This document shows positions 1-9,359 of a stretch of DNA of 64,000 bases, one piece after another. The DNA comes from Gemmatimonadota bacterium (GTDB taxonomy: Bacteria > Gemmatimonadota > Gemmatimonadetes > Longimicrobiales > Gaopeijiaceae). The notes under the pieces were generated by a model. That model saw only the letters and a program-made list of their open reading frames with translations. It ran no database searches and was not told where the DNA came from. Where the stretch lies: the NCBI GenBank assembly GCA_022822325.1, contig JAJEBW010000018.1:186001-250000 (forward strand). The letters run 5' to 3'. The stretch's first letter is position 1; each line of letters opens with the position of its first letter. Position numbers and translations under genes: made by a program.

Positions 1-2
1 CC

Positions 3-215
3 TCGATGAACCTCGATCTGGCCCCCTTCCTGGCGGCGGCGCTCTCCGGCGGGATCTTCGGCGACCACTGTTCCCCCATCAGCGACACAACCGTGATATC
101 TTCCATGGCCTCCGCCACCGATCATGTCGATCATGTGCGGACGCAGTTGCCCTATGCGCTCGCCGGGGGCGCGGTCGCCACCGTGGGATTCGCGGTCGCC
201 GGCTCCTTCCTGTAG
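3..215 (+). CDS. Na+/H+ antiporter, NhaC family (C-terminal end only)
   Basis: This is the last part of an integral-membrane antiporter whose beginning lies before the window. The visible residues include FGDHCSPISDTTVISSM and DHVRTQLPYAL, which are hallmark motifs of the C-terminal half of NhaC-type proteins. A closing hydrophobic helix follows (ALAGGAVATVGFAVAGSFL). The family exchanges cytoplasmic Na+ for external H+ (some members exchange malate and lactate). The frame is open back to base 3, so the apparent ATG at base 6 is internal. About 200 bases with no recognisable gene separate it from etfB, so it need not be co-transcribed with it. Confidence 0.85.
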   Translation, partial: SMNLDLAPFLAAALSGGIFGDHCSPISDTTVISSMASATDHVDHVRTQLPYALAGGAVATVGFAVAGSFL

Positions 216-415
216 GGAGCGGCAAGTTCCCGGGGGAAGACGGTTCCGGTCGCGCGGCCACCGCCGCCGGGACGGGCGCCCGCACACCCGAATTCAGGAA
301 GCCGGGAGCCGCGGGCGGACCGGATCTCCGGCGCCAGGCCGGAGGATGCCGGCTCATCGCCCGGAGCGCCGGCTTCGCCAACTCGAACATCAGCTTCGCC
401 ACCTGGAGCGTCAGC

Positions 416-1165
416 GTGAACATCGCCGTGTGCGTCAAGCGCGTACCCGACACCGCGACCACGATCCGGATTGCGCCGGATGGCCGCGACATCGAACGAG
501 ACGGAATCAAGTACGTCCTCAGCCCCTATGACGAGTTCGCGATCGAGGCCGCGCTGCAGCTCGTGGAGGCCGCGGGCGCCGGTCAGGTCACCCTGGTCAG
601 CCATGGCCCCGCCGCCGCCGCCGAGTCCTTGCGGGCCGGACTGGCGCTGGGAGCCCACCGCGCGGTCCTGCTGAAAGGCGAGCCAGGAATGGACGGCTGG
701 GCGACGGCGCAGGCGCTGGCCGCGGAGCTGTCGGAGATCGAGGCCGCGCTGGTTCTCTTCGGAGTGAAGGCGGTGGACGACGATCAGCAGCAGGTGGGAC
801 CGATGGTGGCCGAGCTGCTGGGGCGCCCCTGCGCGACCTCGGTGGCGGCGATGGATGTGGCGGACGGCGTGGTGAGCTGCCGCCGCGCGGTCGAGGGCGG
901 CCGGGAGGTGGTGGAGATGGATCTGCCCGCGGTCGCCACGGTGACGAAGGGCCGCTACGAACCGCGCTTCGCCTCGCTGCGGGGAATCATGATGGCGCGG
1001 CGGCGTCCGCTGGTGGAGAGGGCGGCGGCCGGTTTCGCCTCGGAACTGGCGGTCGAGAGTCTCTCCACCCCGCCGCTGCGGCCGCCCGGTCGCGTGGTTG
1101 GCGAGGGGCCCGGGGCCGCGGCCGAGCTCGTGCGCCTGCTTCGGGAGGAGGCGAAGGTACTCTGA
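416..1165 (+). CDS. etfB: electron transfer flavoprotein, beta subunit
   Basis: EtfB is the smaller subunit of the heterodimeric electron carrier that takes electrons from acyl-CoA and other dehydrogenases and passes them to the quinone pool. The product is 249 residues, the usual length. It opens with MNIAVCVKRVPDTATTIRIA and carries the family stretches VLSPYDEFAIEAALQLVE, GVKAVDDDQQQVGPMVAELL and LPAVATVTKGRYEPR, where the AMP/FAD interface lies. The start is GTG at 416, seven bases after a GGAG at 405-408. It overlaps etfA by one base (TGATG), so the two subunits are probably translated together in equal amounts. No electron donor enzyme is adjacent. Confidence 0.93.
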   Translation: MNIAVCVKRVPDTATTIRIAPDGRDIERDGIKYVLSPYDEFAIEAALQLVEAAGAGQVTLVSHGPAAAAESLRAGLALGAHRAVLLKGEPGMDGWATAQALAAELSEIEAALVLFGVKAVDDDQQQVGPMVAELLGRPCATSVAAMDVADGVVSCRRAVEGGREVVEMDLPAVATVTKGRYEPRFASLRGIMMARRRPLVERAAAGFASELAVESLSTPPLRPPGRVVGEGPGAAAELVRLLREEAKVL

Positions 1166-2133
1166 TGGCCGATGTCCTGGCGGTAGTCGAAGGTGTGAAG
1201 GGCTCGCCGCGCAGCGTCGCGCGCGAGGTGGTGGCGGTCGCCCGCAAGCTGGCCCGGGGGTTGGGAGGCGGGGTGGCGGTGGCGATGCCGGGTGGCGCGC
1301 CGGAGAGGCGGGCGCGGGTGGGGTTGGGGGAGGCGGGGGCCGACCGGGTGATCGCGCTGGGGCCGACCGGAGTGAATGGCGTGGCGGCCGCTCTTGCCGG
1401 GGTGGCCGGGCGCTTTGGCGCGGTCGTCTTCGCGGCGACGGGGCCGGGACGCGATCTGGCCCCGCGGGTGGCGGCGAAGCTGGCCCGACCGCTCGCGACC
1501 GACGTCACCGAGGCGGAGGTGGATGGCGCGGAGGTCGTGGCGACCCGCCCCGTCTTCGCCGGGAAGGCGCTGGCCCGGGTGCGGATCAAGGGGGCGCCGG
1601 CGCTGCTCTCGATCCGCCCCAATGTCTTCGCGGCGCCGCGGAGCGAGTCCCCGGGAGCCGATCTTCCGGTGGAGGAGCTGGCCGCGCCGGAGACGGAGAC
1701 GCGTTACCGTGTGGTCGGATTCGAGGCCTCGCGGGGGGCGGCGCTGGACGTCTCCGAGGCCGCCATCGTGGTGTCGGGGGGGCGGGGAATGGGAAGCCCC
1801 GACAACTGGGGGATCCTCGAGGAGCTGCGCGATGCGCTCGGGGAGGCGGCCGCGCTGGGAGCCTCGCGGGCGGTGGTGGATGCGGGGTGGCGGCCGCACT
1901 CCGAGCAAGTGGGCCAGACGGGCAAGACCGTCACCCCGAAGCTCTACTTCGCGCTGGCCATCTCCGGCGCGATTCAGCACCTGGCCGGAATGCGCACCTC
2001 CGGCGTCATCGTGGCGGTCAACCGCGACGCCGACGCCCCGATCTTCGGGGTGGCCGACTATGGCATCGTCGGCGACGTCTTCGAGGTCGTGCCGCGGCTG
2101 AGCGCGGAGGTGCGGCGGCTGCGGGGAGAGTAG
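1165..2133 (+). CDS. etfA: electron transfer flavoprotein, alpha subunit
   Basis: EtfA binds the redox-active FAD of the electron transfer flavoprotein. The 322-residue length is typical. The C-terminal FAD-binding domain is clear: [19 protein letters not shown], then [17 protein letters not shown], then [19 protein letters not shown] and [11 protein letters not shown]. These match the family signature closely, including the QVGQTGK loop and the [11 protein letters not shown] helix. The N-terminal half is rich in Gly, Ala and Arg and less conserved, as is normal. It starts inside the etfB stop codon and is followed by a short AT-richer stretch facing a convergent lipoprotein gene. Confidence 0.94.
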   Translation: MADVLAVVEGVKGSPRSVAREVVAVARKLARGLGGGVAVAMPGGAPERRARVGLGEAGADRVIALGPTGVNGVAAALAGVAGRFGAVVFAATGPGRDLAPRVAAKLARPLATDVTEAEVDGAEVVATRPVFAGKALARVRIKGAPALLSIRPNVFAAPRSESPGADLPVEELAAPETETRYRVVGFEASRGAALDVSEAAIVVSGGRGMGSPDNWGILEELRDALGEAAALGASRAVVDAGWRPHSEQVGQTGKTVTPKLYFALAISGAIQHLAGMRTSGVIVAVNRDADAPIFGVADYGIVGDVFEVVPRLSAEVRRLRGE

Positions 2134-2168
2134 GACCGAAAGTCACTCGAAGACTAATTCACTCAAAG

Positions 2169-3086
2169 TCAGTGCGGGATCACATTCTCCGGATCCTCGA
2201 TATCCTCCGCGCCGGTTCGACATTTCGTGTCGCGGTCAACAGCGCCGTCAAAGCCGTAATCCGGATGGTCGGTTTCGGCAAAGTGGCAGCTGCTCGCGTG
2301 TGCGCACACAACTGCCGCCCCGGGGTGACTCAAGGCGGATGGGGCGTCGGGTGCGAAGGTCTCGCAGCCATCGCTGGCCACCGGCCGGCCATCGCCAATG
2401 CCCACCACTTCGCCATCAACCGTCAAGATCGGCATGATCTCCTGCCTTGCCTTGCCCTGACTCAGGTGGCTGGCGCGCATGGACGCACGAGTGACATTCG
2501 CATTCTCGTCGTGATCGGGCCACTCCAGGCCCACATGCGCAGAGCTCATCAGCGCGGGCTCGGCGCAGTCATAATCGTCGGCGGCAGCGTCCGGTTCGTG
2601 GAGGGCCTCGCGGCGGGCTTCCAGATTCCGCTCAATCGCCACGATCAGGTCCTTGGCGTCCGCGACGGCGCGCTCCAGGGCCACCCCGCGGTCGGCCGCC
2701 ACCTGCATGCCCTGCGGACCCTGCAACAGCATGAGATCCTCTTTGGCTTCCCGAAGTTGGCCGTCCAGTCGCGCGATCGCCCCGGCGGGGGACATCTCGA
2801 AGACATTCCTGCCGTAATATGCGATTGCCTCCGCGTTGGCGGCTCTGGCCCGTTCCAATGTCATGCCTCGGCTCGCGGCCAGACGCGCGCCCTGCGGTCC
2901 GTGCAGAAGCCTCCGCTGCAACATCGATTCCGCCAGCCACTGTTTCATGATTGCGACCGCCTCGTCACCGTGGTAGAAGGTGCCCTGGGATTCCTGCGGA
3001 GCATCGGTCGTTCCGTTCGGCGAGTCGCAGGCCATGGCCAATGAAAGGGAGGCGAGGATGATCAGGGGGCGAACGGGCAAGGTCAT
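2169..3086 (-). CDS. putative lipoprotein with two copies of a GPQG repeat
   Basis: No family was recognised. The frame is open further upstream, but ATG at 3086 follows an AAGGAA ribosome site and begins a hydrophobic signal ending in SLAMAC, so Cys20 would be lipidated after export (305 residues). Two copies of one helical repeat occur 60 residues apart. Residues 61-97 and 121-156 share L-x-GPQG, AAxRG, LERA and R-N at matching positions, each preceded by a charged helix. The second half holds several His and Cys residues (VVCAHASSCHFAETDH) that could bind metal or form disulfides. It is divergent from the RND permease across a 110-base gap. Codon use looks slightly less GC-extreme than the neighbours. 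Confidence 0.6.
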   Translation of the reverse strand: MTLPVRPLIILASLSLAMACDSPNGTTDAPQESQGTFYHGDEAVAIMKQWLAESMLQRRLLHGPQGARLAASRGMTLERARAANAEAIAYYGRNVFEMSPAGAIARLDGQLREAKEDLMLLQGPQGMQVAADRGVALERAVADAKDLIVAIERNLEARREALHEPDAAADDYDCAEPALMSSAHVGLEWPDHDENANVTRASMRASHLSQGKARQEIMPILTVDGEVVGIGDGRPVASDGCETFAPDAPSALSHPGAAVVCAHASSCHFAETDHPDYGFDGAVDRDTKCRTGAEDIEDPENVIPH

Positions 3087-3196
3087 TGGGTTCCTTTTCG
3101 CCCGGAAGAACGAGCGGCGTCGATTTGGGGCCGCGGACCGGAAATCTCGAAGATCCAAAGGTTGCGGGCCCCTGAAGCTCCCGCAAATATTGGCCC

Positions 3197-6100
3197 ATGG
3201 CTCCCGCAAACAGTTCCCCCTCTCCAAACCCTCCGAATGCGGGGATGACGGTCGGCGAACCCCGCGGCGTCATCGCCTACATGGCTACGAATCCCATCGC
3301 CGCCAATCTGCTGATGGGTTTTCTCCTGCTCGTGGGCCTGATCTCCGCCGCCGGATTGCCTCAGGAATTCCTGCCGGAGGCCTCGCTGGATCGCATCCAG
3401 GTGGTCGTTCCATATCCGGGCACCGCGCCCCAGGAGGTGGAAGAGTCGATCGTCCGCAAGATCGAGGAGCGGATCCGGTCGGTCGAGGGGCTGAAGCGAA
3501 CGGAGTCGTCGTCGGCGGAAGGGTTGGGCTCGGTGATCGCCGAGTTCAGGCAGGGGACGGACATGAGCCGCGCGCTGGCGGATGTGAAGGCCCAGGTGGA
3601 CCGGATCCTGACCTTTCCCGCGGCTTCCGAGCGCCCCGAAATCCGCGAGATCACGAGTCGGCAGAGCATCTTTCGTCTGGTCGTGCACGGGGATGTTTCC
3701 GAACGCGCGATCAAGGAGCTGACCTACCGGATCGAAGGCGGGCTGCTGGCTCTGCCCGAGGTCTCCTACGCGGAGATCAGCGGGGTGCGCAACGACGAGA
3801 TCTCGATTGAGGCGCCGCTCGACCGTCTGCGGGCCCATGGGCTGACTCTGGAGGATCTCGCCGCGGCGGTTCGCCAGGGCTCGCTGGAGCTCTCCGCGGG
3901 GAAGATTTCCACCGGCGAAGAGGAGATCCGCGTTCGCACCCTCGGCCGGAATTACGGGCAGCTCGACTTCGAGGAGATCATCGTCCTGACCCGCGCCGAC
4001 GGCACCGCCGTGCGGTTGGGCCAGATCGCGACCGTGCGCGACGCCTTCGCCGACAGCGACCTTCTCGCGCGCTTCAATGGGCAGCCGGCGGCCCGCATCG
4101 ACGTCTTCCGCACAGCCGGCGAGGATGTGATCGAGATCGCGCAGGCCGCGCGCACGTACATCGATTCCGAAGTCGTTCCCTCGTTGCCCGAAGGGGTTGC
4201 CGTCCGGATCTGGAGGGACGACTCGGTCGATCTCCGGGGCCGGGTGGACCTGCTCGTCGAGAATGCCCTGCTGGGTCTCCTCCTGGTCTTCCTGGCCCTC
4301 GCGCTCTTCCTTCAGATCAGGCTCGCGATGTGGGTGGCGCTGGGGCTGGCGGTTTCCTTCACGGGAACCTTCCTGGTGATGCAGTTGATGGGGATCTCGA
4401 TCAGCATGTTCTCGCTGATGGCGATGGTGCTCGCGCTGGGGATCGTGGTCGACGACGCGATCGTGGTGGGCGAAAACATCTACGCCGAGCGCGAGAAGGG
4501 GGCCGGGGGGCTGGCGGCGGCGATCCGCGGGACGCAGCGCATCGCGGGTCCGGTGATCTTTTCGGTGCTTACGACCGTCACGGCGTTCTCGGTGCTCCTC
4601 ACCGTGCCGGGACCGATCGGCAGGATCGGCCTGAGCATCCCCATCGTCGTGATCGCCGTGCTGATGCTCTCGCTGGTCGAATCCCTGTGCGTGCTGCCCA
4701 ATCACCTGGCGCACCTCCCCACCCCCCGCGAGCCCCGCTCCCGCCCCGGCCTCGCGGTGAGGCGGGCCCAGCGGCGGGTCGACGCTCTGGTGCGGCGCAT
4801 CGTCGACGGGCCGCTCGATCGCGCGCTCCGCTTCGCCACCGCCGCCCCGGCGATCGTGCTTGCCGCGACCGCCTCGCTGATGCTCCTGTCGGCGACGACC
4901 GTGGCCGCGGGGCTGGTCAGGTACGAGTTCCTTCCCCAGATCGAGGGGGATGTGGTGTCCGCCAACATCGAGATGCCGGTCGGGACGCCGAGCGAGCGCA
5001 CGGCCGAGGTCGCGTTGCAACTCGAGGCTGCGGGACACCGCGCGCTGGAGGCGCTGTCAGGCGACGCGGGGTCGACTCCGGTCGATGTGAGCGTCACCGT
5101 GGGCCGGACCGCGCAGCTCTTCGACCCTCTGGGCGGGGATGCCGTGGAGCTGCCGAGGGGACACATCGGGTCGGTGGAATTCAAGCTTCCGGAGTCGGCG
5201 CAGCGCGATTTCACCTCGTCCGGCTTTCTGAATCGGTGGCGGGAGGAGGCGGGACCGCTCCCCGGGTCCAGCTCCCTGGTCTTCTCTACCGGCGCGCTCG
5301 GCCTGGGCCTTCCGGTCCACCTGGAGCTGTCCCATCCCGATCCGGAGCGCCTGGAGACGATCGCGGACGAGGTCGTCGCCGGCCTGGAGTCGATGGGCGG
5401 GGTGCACGACGTCAGGACGAACCACGACGAAGGTGTCCAGGAGCTTCAACTCGAGCTGAAGCCGGCGGCGCGAACGCTGAACGTCACCCTCGATCAATTC
5501 GCCCGCCAGGTTCGGGCGGCGTTTTTCGGCGCCGAGGCCCTGCGCGTGCAGCGCGGCCGCGAGGAGATGCGCGTCTATGTGCGGCTTCCGGAAGAGGAGC
5601 GCAATTCGCCCAGCGACATCGAGAGCTATTCGGTGCGGACCCCGCAGGGCGGCGTGATTCCCCTTGGCCAGATCGCCCATGTCGGGCTGGCGAGATCGCC
5701 CACGACCATTCACCGCGTCGACCAACGCCGGGTCATTACGGTTACGGCGAGCGTGGACAACGCCGTCGTCACCGGGCAGGAGGCGAACGGCAATCTCGAA
5801 CGGACGCTGCTGGCCGCGCTGGGCGACGACGACCCGGAATTCTCCTATGCCCACGGCGGGGAGCAACGCCAGCAGCGCGAGGTCAACGCCGCCCTGCCGA
5901 GGTCCGTCTTCTTCGCCTTTCTCGTGATGTACGTCCTGATGGCGATCCCCTTCGGCTCCTATTTTCAGCCGCTGATCGTGATGACCGCGATTCCGTTGGG
6001 ACTGGTGGGCGCACTGGCGGGACACCTCGTCCTGGGCCTCAGTCTCGGGTTTTCGTCCATCCAGGGACTCATCGGCGTAAGCGGCGTGGTCGTCAACGAT

Positions 6101-6403
6101 TCGCTGATGATGATCAAGTTCATCAATCGCTCCCGAGAGCGCGGACTGGCCCCGAGAGATGCTATCATTGCTGGCGCGAAGGCGCGCTTCCGCGCCATCC
6201 TTCTGACTTCGGTGACCACCTTCCTCGGGGTGATGCCCCTGATGCTCGAACGAAGCGTTCAGACCCAGCACCTGGTGCCGCTCGCCACCTCGGTGGGTTT
6301 CGGCATCGTCGTCGCGACCGCTCTGCTGATGCTGGTCGTGCCCGCGCTCGTGACGCTGCAATTCCGTCTTCGCCGCTCGCCGGGAAGGAACCGCGCCGCA
6401 TGA
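3197..6403 (+). CDS. RND superfamily efflux permease (AcrB/HAE-1 type)
   Basis: This is an inner-membrane proton-driven pump subunit of the resistance-nodulation-division type, 1068 residues as annotated and full length for the family. The order is TM1 near residue 35 (LLMGFLLLVGLISAAGLPQE), a first periplasmic porter domain, a TM block, a second porter domain and a final TM block. The proton-relay aspartates sit in TM4 at about residue 419 (GIVVDDAIVVGENIYAE). No membrane-fusion protein or TolC-like channel is encoded in the window, so partners must be elsewhere and the substrate is unknown. The start is uncertain: ATG 3197 gives the longest product, while ATG 3245 and 3281 also precede the first helix. 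Its stop overlaps the next gene as ATGA. Confidence 0.9.
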   Translation: MAPANSSPSPNPPNAGMTVGEPRGVIAYMATNPIAANLLMGFLLLVGLISAAGLPQEFLPEASLDRIQVVVPYPGTAPQEVEESIVRKIEERIRSVEGLKRTESSSAEGLGSVIAEFRQGTDMSRALADVKAQVDRILTFPAASERPEIREITSRQSIFRLVVHGDVSERAIKELTYRIEGGLLALPEVSYAEISGVRNDEISIEAPLDRLRAHGLTLEDLAAAVRQGSLELSAGKISTGEEEIRVRTLGRNYGQLDFEEIIVLTRADGTAVRLGQIATVRDAFADSDLLARFNGQPAARIDVFRTAGEDVIEIAQAARTYIDSEVVPSLPEGVAVRIWRDDSVDLRGRVDLLVENALLGLLLVFLALALFLQIRLAMWVALGLAVSFTGTFLVMQLMGISISMFSLMAMVLALGIVVDDAIVVGENIYAEREKGAGGLAAAIRGTQRIAGPVIFSVLTTVTAFSVLLTVPGPIGRIGLSIPIVVIAVLMLSLVESLCVLPNHLAHLPTPREPRSRPGLAVRRAQRRVDALVRRIVDGPLDRALRFATAAPAIVLAATASLMLLSATTVAAGLVRYEFLPQIEGDVVSANIEMPVGTPSERTAEVALQLEAAGHRALEALSGDAGSTPVDVSVTVGRTAQLFDPLGGDAVELPRGHIGSVEFKLPESAQRDFTSSGFLNRWREEAGPLPGSSSLVFSTGALGLGLPVHLELSHPDPERLETIADEVVAGLESMGGVHDVRTNHDEGVQELQLELKPAARTLNVTLDQFARQVRAAFFGAEALRVQRGREEMRVYVRLPEEERNSPSDIESYSVRTPQGGVIPLGQIAHVGLARSPTTIHRVDQRRVITVTASVDNAVVTGQEANGNLERTLLAALGDDDPEFSYAHGGEQRQQREVNAALPRSVFFAFLVMYVLMAIPFGSYFQPLIVMTAIPLGLVGALAGHLVLGLSLGFSSIQGLIGVSGVVVNDSLMMIKFINRSRERGLAPRDAIIAGAKARFRAILLTSVTTFLGVMPLMLERSVQTQHLVPLATSVGFGIVVATALLMLVVPALVTLQFRLRRSPGRNRAA

Positions 6404-7584
6404 ACGCCGGGACCGTCAGGATTCCGGACGCATACGCAAACGGCTACGCGCGGGCCCATGCCAGGGACGCCGAGTACGCCGAGAGCTACATCCGCCACAC
6501 CGCGGTCGGAGATCCGGTCGGGGACGAGGCGGCGGCGGATCTCGCCGGTCTGCCTTCGTCGGAAGTCCACTCGCTCATCGCCCGGTCGCTGCAAACCCCG
6601 ACGAAGTTGCCGTCGAAGGTTCCCGCCTCGCTCGGGCGGCTCATGGAGTCGTCTCTCGAAGTGCCGGCCTGGTTCGACGAAGAGGCCATGGCGCTTGCTT
6701 CGAAGGCGTTCCTGCGCAATTCGGACATCGTCCTGGCGGGCCTGGTCGCCGGGAGCATCGTGGAGGGGTTCGCAACCCTGATCAGCAAGTCGTTCCGAAT
6801 CAGGGGCCGAATCACCTCGATGGGGGTGCGCCGCCTCAAGCAGAATGGTCTGCACCTGATCGAGCAATACCTGCCGGGGGGCGTCCTTCCGCTCGGCGAT
6901 GGGTGGAGGCTCTCCATTCGCATCCGGTTGGTGCACGCCCGGTCGAGGCTGTTGATCCGGGAATCGCCGGAGTGGGACGAGGAGCGCTACGGCCTGCCGG
7001 TCAGCGCCGCGAATCTCGCTCTGGCCGCCGCCGCGTTCTCGGGTCGCCTCATGCAGCATGTCGCGAAGCTCGGCGGCGACTTCTCCCGCGAAGAGCGTGA
7101 AGCCTATGTGCATGTCTGGCGCTATTCGGCGCTCCTGATGGGAATCCCCGAAGCGGTGCTCTTCCACGACGAGGCCTCCGCCGTGACCGCCTTCGAGGTC
7201 GCGAAGCTCTGCGAGCCGCCTCCGGGGTTCGACGCCATCATCATGGCCAACAGCCTGATCAGCAGCGCCCCGATGGTGATCGGCGTCACCGAGCCCGCGG
7301 ACCGGCGCAAGCTGGCCGCGCTGGCCTTTCGGATCTCCAGGGGCCTGATCGGAGGCGACCTGGCGGATGCCTTCAACTTCCCGGAGGAGGAACGCCTGGC
7401 CGTTCGGAGCTTCAGGCTCAGGAACCGCATCTCCCGGGCGATCCTGGGATTGCTCCCGCGAGTCGCCGGAAAGAGGAATCTCGCGCGATTCGACGAGCTG
7501 TTGAATTTCGCCAACCTCGGGCGAATCGAGCATTCCTACGCGCTTCCCACGGCGGTCCACGACGAGGAATCGGCGCCCTGGTAG
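6400..7584 (+). CDS. DUF2236 / MpaB-type (rubber-oxygenase fold) family protein
   Basis: The product is 394 residues and belongs by motif to the DUF2236 group, which includes the haem-dependent latex-clearing rubber oxygenase and fungal MpaB. The helical core is recognisable: IRLVHARSRLLIRES around residues 175-188, then YGLPVSAANLALAAAAFS, then EREAYVHVWRYSALLMGIPE. In this family the conserved His of the VHA segment (here H179) is a candidate haem ligand. The actual reaction of this member is unknown. ATG 6400 overlaps the RND permease stop (ATGA) and follows GGGAAGGAA, so the two are almost certainly co-translated. It may act on a lipophilic compound linked to the pump, which is inference from position only. 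Confidence 0.72.
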   Translation: MNAGTVRIPDAYANGYARAHARDAEYAESYIRHTAVGDPVGDEAAADLAGLPSSEVHSLIARSLQTPTKLPSKVPASLGRLMESSLEVPAWFDEEAMALASKAFLRNSDIVLAGLVAGSIVEGFATLISKSFRIRGRITSMGVRRLKQNGLHLIEQYLPGGVLPLGDGWRLSIRIRLVHARSRLLIRESPEWDEERYGLPVSAANLALAAAAFSGRLMQHVAKLGGDFSREEREAYVHVWRYSALLMGIPEAVLFHDEASAVTAFEVAKLCEPPPGFDAIIMANSLISSAPMVIGVTEPADRRKLAALAFRISRGLIGGDLADAFNFPEEERLAVRSFRLRNRISRAILGLLPRVAGKRNLARFDELLNFANLGRIEHSYALPTAVHDEESAPW

Positions 7585-7609
7585 CGCGCCATTTCCTGGC
7601 GGAATCGAG

Positions 7610-8074
7610 TCACCGCCCCCCCAGGAATGCCACCGGATCCACCTCCCGGCCCCACCGCCACACCTCCAGGTGCAGGTGCGGCCCCGTCACCATGCCCGAC
7701 TGGCCGGTTCTTCCGATCACCGTGCTCTGCGACACCTCCTGGCCGACCTGCACCGCAATCTGCGAGAGGTGGCCGTAGATGCTCATGACATCGCCGCGGT
7801 GGTCGATCCAGATCACATTGCCGTAGCCGCGCATCGAGCCGGCGAAGCGGACGCGGCCGGACAGGATCGGGCGCACCGGGGTGCCGACGGGAGCCGACAC
7901 ATCCACCCCGCGATGCAGATCGGGGCCACCGTACCAACGCGCCCCGAAGCCTTCCGTGAGCGGGCCTTCGAGCGGCCAGCGGGGGGCTTGGCAGGCGGAG
8001 AGAAAGACGGCGGCGACGATGCCCAGGAGCGCGCCGAAGCGGAGCGGCCGGGTCTCCGTGCGCCCACCCCTCAT
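7610..8074 (-). CDS. M23 (LytM-domain) peptidase lipoprotein
   Basis: A short 154-residue envelope protein. The N terminus is a lipoprotein signal ending GIVAAVFLSAC (Cys28). The rest is a single LytM/peptidase M23 domain with the zinc-site elements HRGVDVSAPVGTPV (His plus Asp) and GPHLHLEVW (H-x-H) in the right order, so an active cell-wall endopeptidase is plausible. Such proteins cut peptide cross-links in murein or activate amidases. The start at 8074 overlaps the moeA stop as ATGA, which fixes it and shows that the gene is last in a minus-strand set with the barrel protein and moeA. Confidence 0.86.
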   Translation of the reverse strand: MRGGRTETRPLRFGALLGIVAAVFLSACQAPRWPLEGPLTEGFGARWYGGPDLHRGVDVSAPVGTPVRPILSGRVRFAGSMRGYGNVIWIDHRGDVMSIYGHLSQIAVQVGQEVSQSTVIGRTGQSGMVTGPHLHLEVWRWGREVDPVAFLGGR

Positions 8075-9348
8075 GAACGTCCGGGAAGCGCCAGCACCTG
8101 CGTCGGCTCGCCCGCCTCGATCCTGGCCCGGCCCTCGGGAATGACCGCCAGTCCGTCGGCGTCGCGGAGCGAGCGCACCAGCCCGCTTCCCTGGGGACCG
8201 CTCAGCGCACAACGGGGAAGTTGGTCGGGTCCGGTTGGCGGGAGCAGTCTTACGCGCAGAAACTGCGTCAGGCCCGCCGGCGAGGCCAGAACCGATTCCG
8301 CGACGGCCGCGACCGTGGTTCCCTCCGGCCGCTCCGATCCCAGCATGGCGCGGAGGAAGGGCGCGACGAAGGCGTGAAAGGTGACGAAGGCCGAGGCCGG
8401 GTTGCCCGGAAGGCCGAAGACCGGAAGGGATCGCGCCTCTCCGTCCAGGTGGCCGAAGGAGAGCGGGCTTCCGGGACGCACCCGCACCCGCCAGAAGTCG
8501 AGCCGGAAGGACATCTCCAGGAGGATGCGCTTGAGAAGATCCCTTTCGCCCATCGACGCGCCCCCGGTCGAGACCAGAAGATCCACCCCCTCCACCCCGC
8601 CCAGCGCCTCCCGCAGACCGGCTGCGCTGTCCGGCGCGACTCCGAGATCCACCCCCACCCCCCCCGCCTCCGCCACCGCGGCCGCGATCATCGCGCGGTT
8701 CGTGTCGGGAACCCCCCTTCCGGCCACCACCTCCTCGAAGCGGTCCGGCCCCACGAGTTCGTCGCCGCTCGAGAGGATCCCCACCCGCGGCCGCCGAAAG
8801 ACCCTCACCGAATCGGCGCCGCTGGCCACGATCACCGGAATCGTTCCCGAGTGGACCACCCGGCCGGCCGGCACCGTCTCGGCGCCCCGCACCATGTCCT
8901 TGCCCGGCGCCCGGACATGCCGTCCCAGGTCGTCGCGGCGGCGGATGCGCACGAATCCGGCTTCCGCCCCGCCATCGGTGTGCTCGACCCGGATCACCGA
9001 ATCGAATCCCTCCGGCACCGGTCCGCCGGTCATGATCTTCACCGCGCGGCCGGGCGCCACTCCGCCGAGCGGCAGCTCTCCAGGCAGGGCCTGGGCCGCG
9101 ACCGGCAACCGCACTCCCTGCTTGGGCCACGGATCCAGATCGGCGCTCCGGACCGCGAATCCGTCCATGGCGCTGTTCGGCCAGGAGGGAAGGGTGGCCC
9201 GCGCGGTCACCGGGACGGCGAGGGAACGACCGGCGGCGCGCCCCACGGGAATGGTCACCGCTTCGGTCGCGCGGGCGCTCCGGAGAGTGCGGCGCAGCGC
9301 CGCCGGGTAGGAGAGCCAATCCGCCTGAAGCTGCTCGAACGCGTTCAC
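8071..9348 (-). CDS. moeA: molybdopterin molybdenumtransferase MoeA
   Basis: MoeA inserts molybdate into adenylylated molybdopterin in the cytoplasm to finish the molybdenum cofactor. The 425-residue protein has the expected order: PNSAMDGFAVR near the N terminus, ITGGPVPEGFDSVIRVEHT-like motifs (here IMTGGPVPEGFDSVIRVE), then the MoCF-binding domain with GILSSGDELV, STGGASMGERDLL and FGLPGNPASAF, and a small C-terminal domain. The start is GTG at 9348 (NAFEQL follows), just inside the 11-base gap after the upstream barrel gene. No MoaA, MoaE or MogA is present here; moaC lies 8 kb away on the same strand but in a separate unit. Confidence 0.93.
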   Translation of the reverse strand: MNAFEQLQADWLSYPAALRRTLRSARATEAVTIPVGRAAGRSLAVPVTARATLPSWPNSAMDGFAVRSADLDPWPKQGVRLPVAAQALPGELPLGGVAPGRAVKIMTGGPVPEGFDSVIRVEHTDGGAEAGFVRIRRRDDLGRHVRAPGKDMVRGAETVPAGRVVHSGTIPVIVASGADSVRVFRRPRVGILSSGDELVGPDRFEEVVAGRGVPDTNRAMIAAAVAEAGGVGVDLGVAPDSAAGLREALGGVEGVDLLVSTGGASMGERDLLKRILLEMSFRLDFWRVRVRPGSPLSFGHLDGEARSLPVFGLPGNPASAFVTFHAFVAPFLRAMLGSERPEGTTVAAVAESVLASPAGLTQFLRVRLLPPTGPDQLPRCALSGPQGSGLVRSLRDADGLAVIPEGRARIEAGEPTQVLALPGRS

Positions 9349-9359
9349 CGGCCGATTCG

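Noticed and set aside
79..510. Minus-strand frame with MFTLTLQVAKLMFELAKPAL
   Set aside because: It looks helical but overlaps the etfB start and the antiporter end on the other strand. It has no ribosome site or family match.
4330..6399. Open frame overlapping the RND gene, upstream part of the DUF2236 frame
   Set aside because: The RND protein occupies this DNA in another frame with all family motifs. The upstream part is low-complexity, and ATG 6400 with its ribosome site is the true start.
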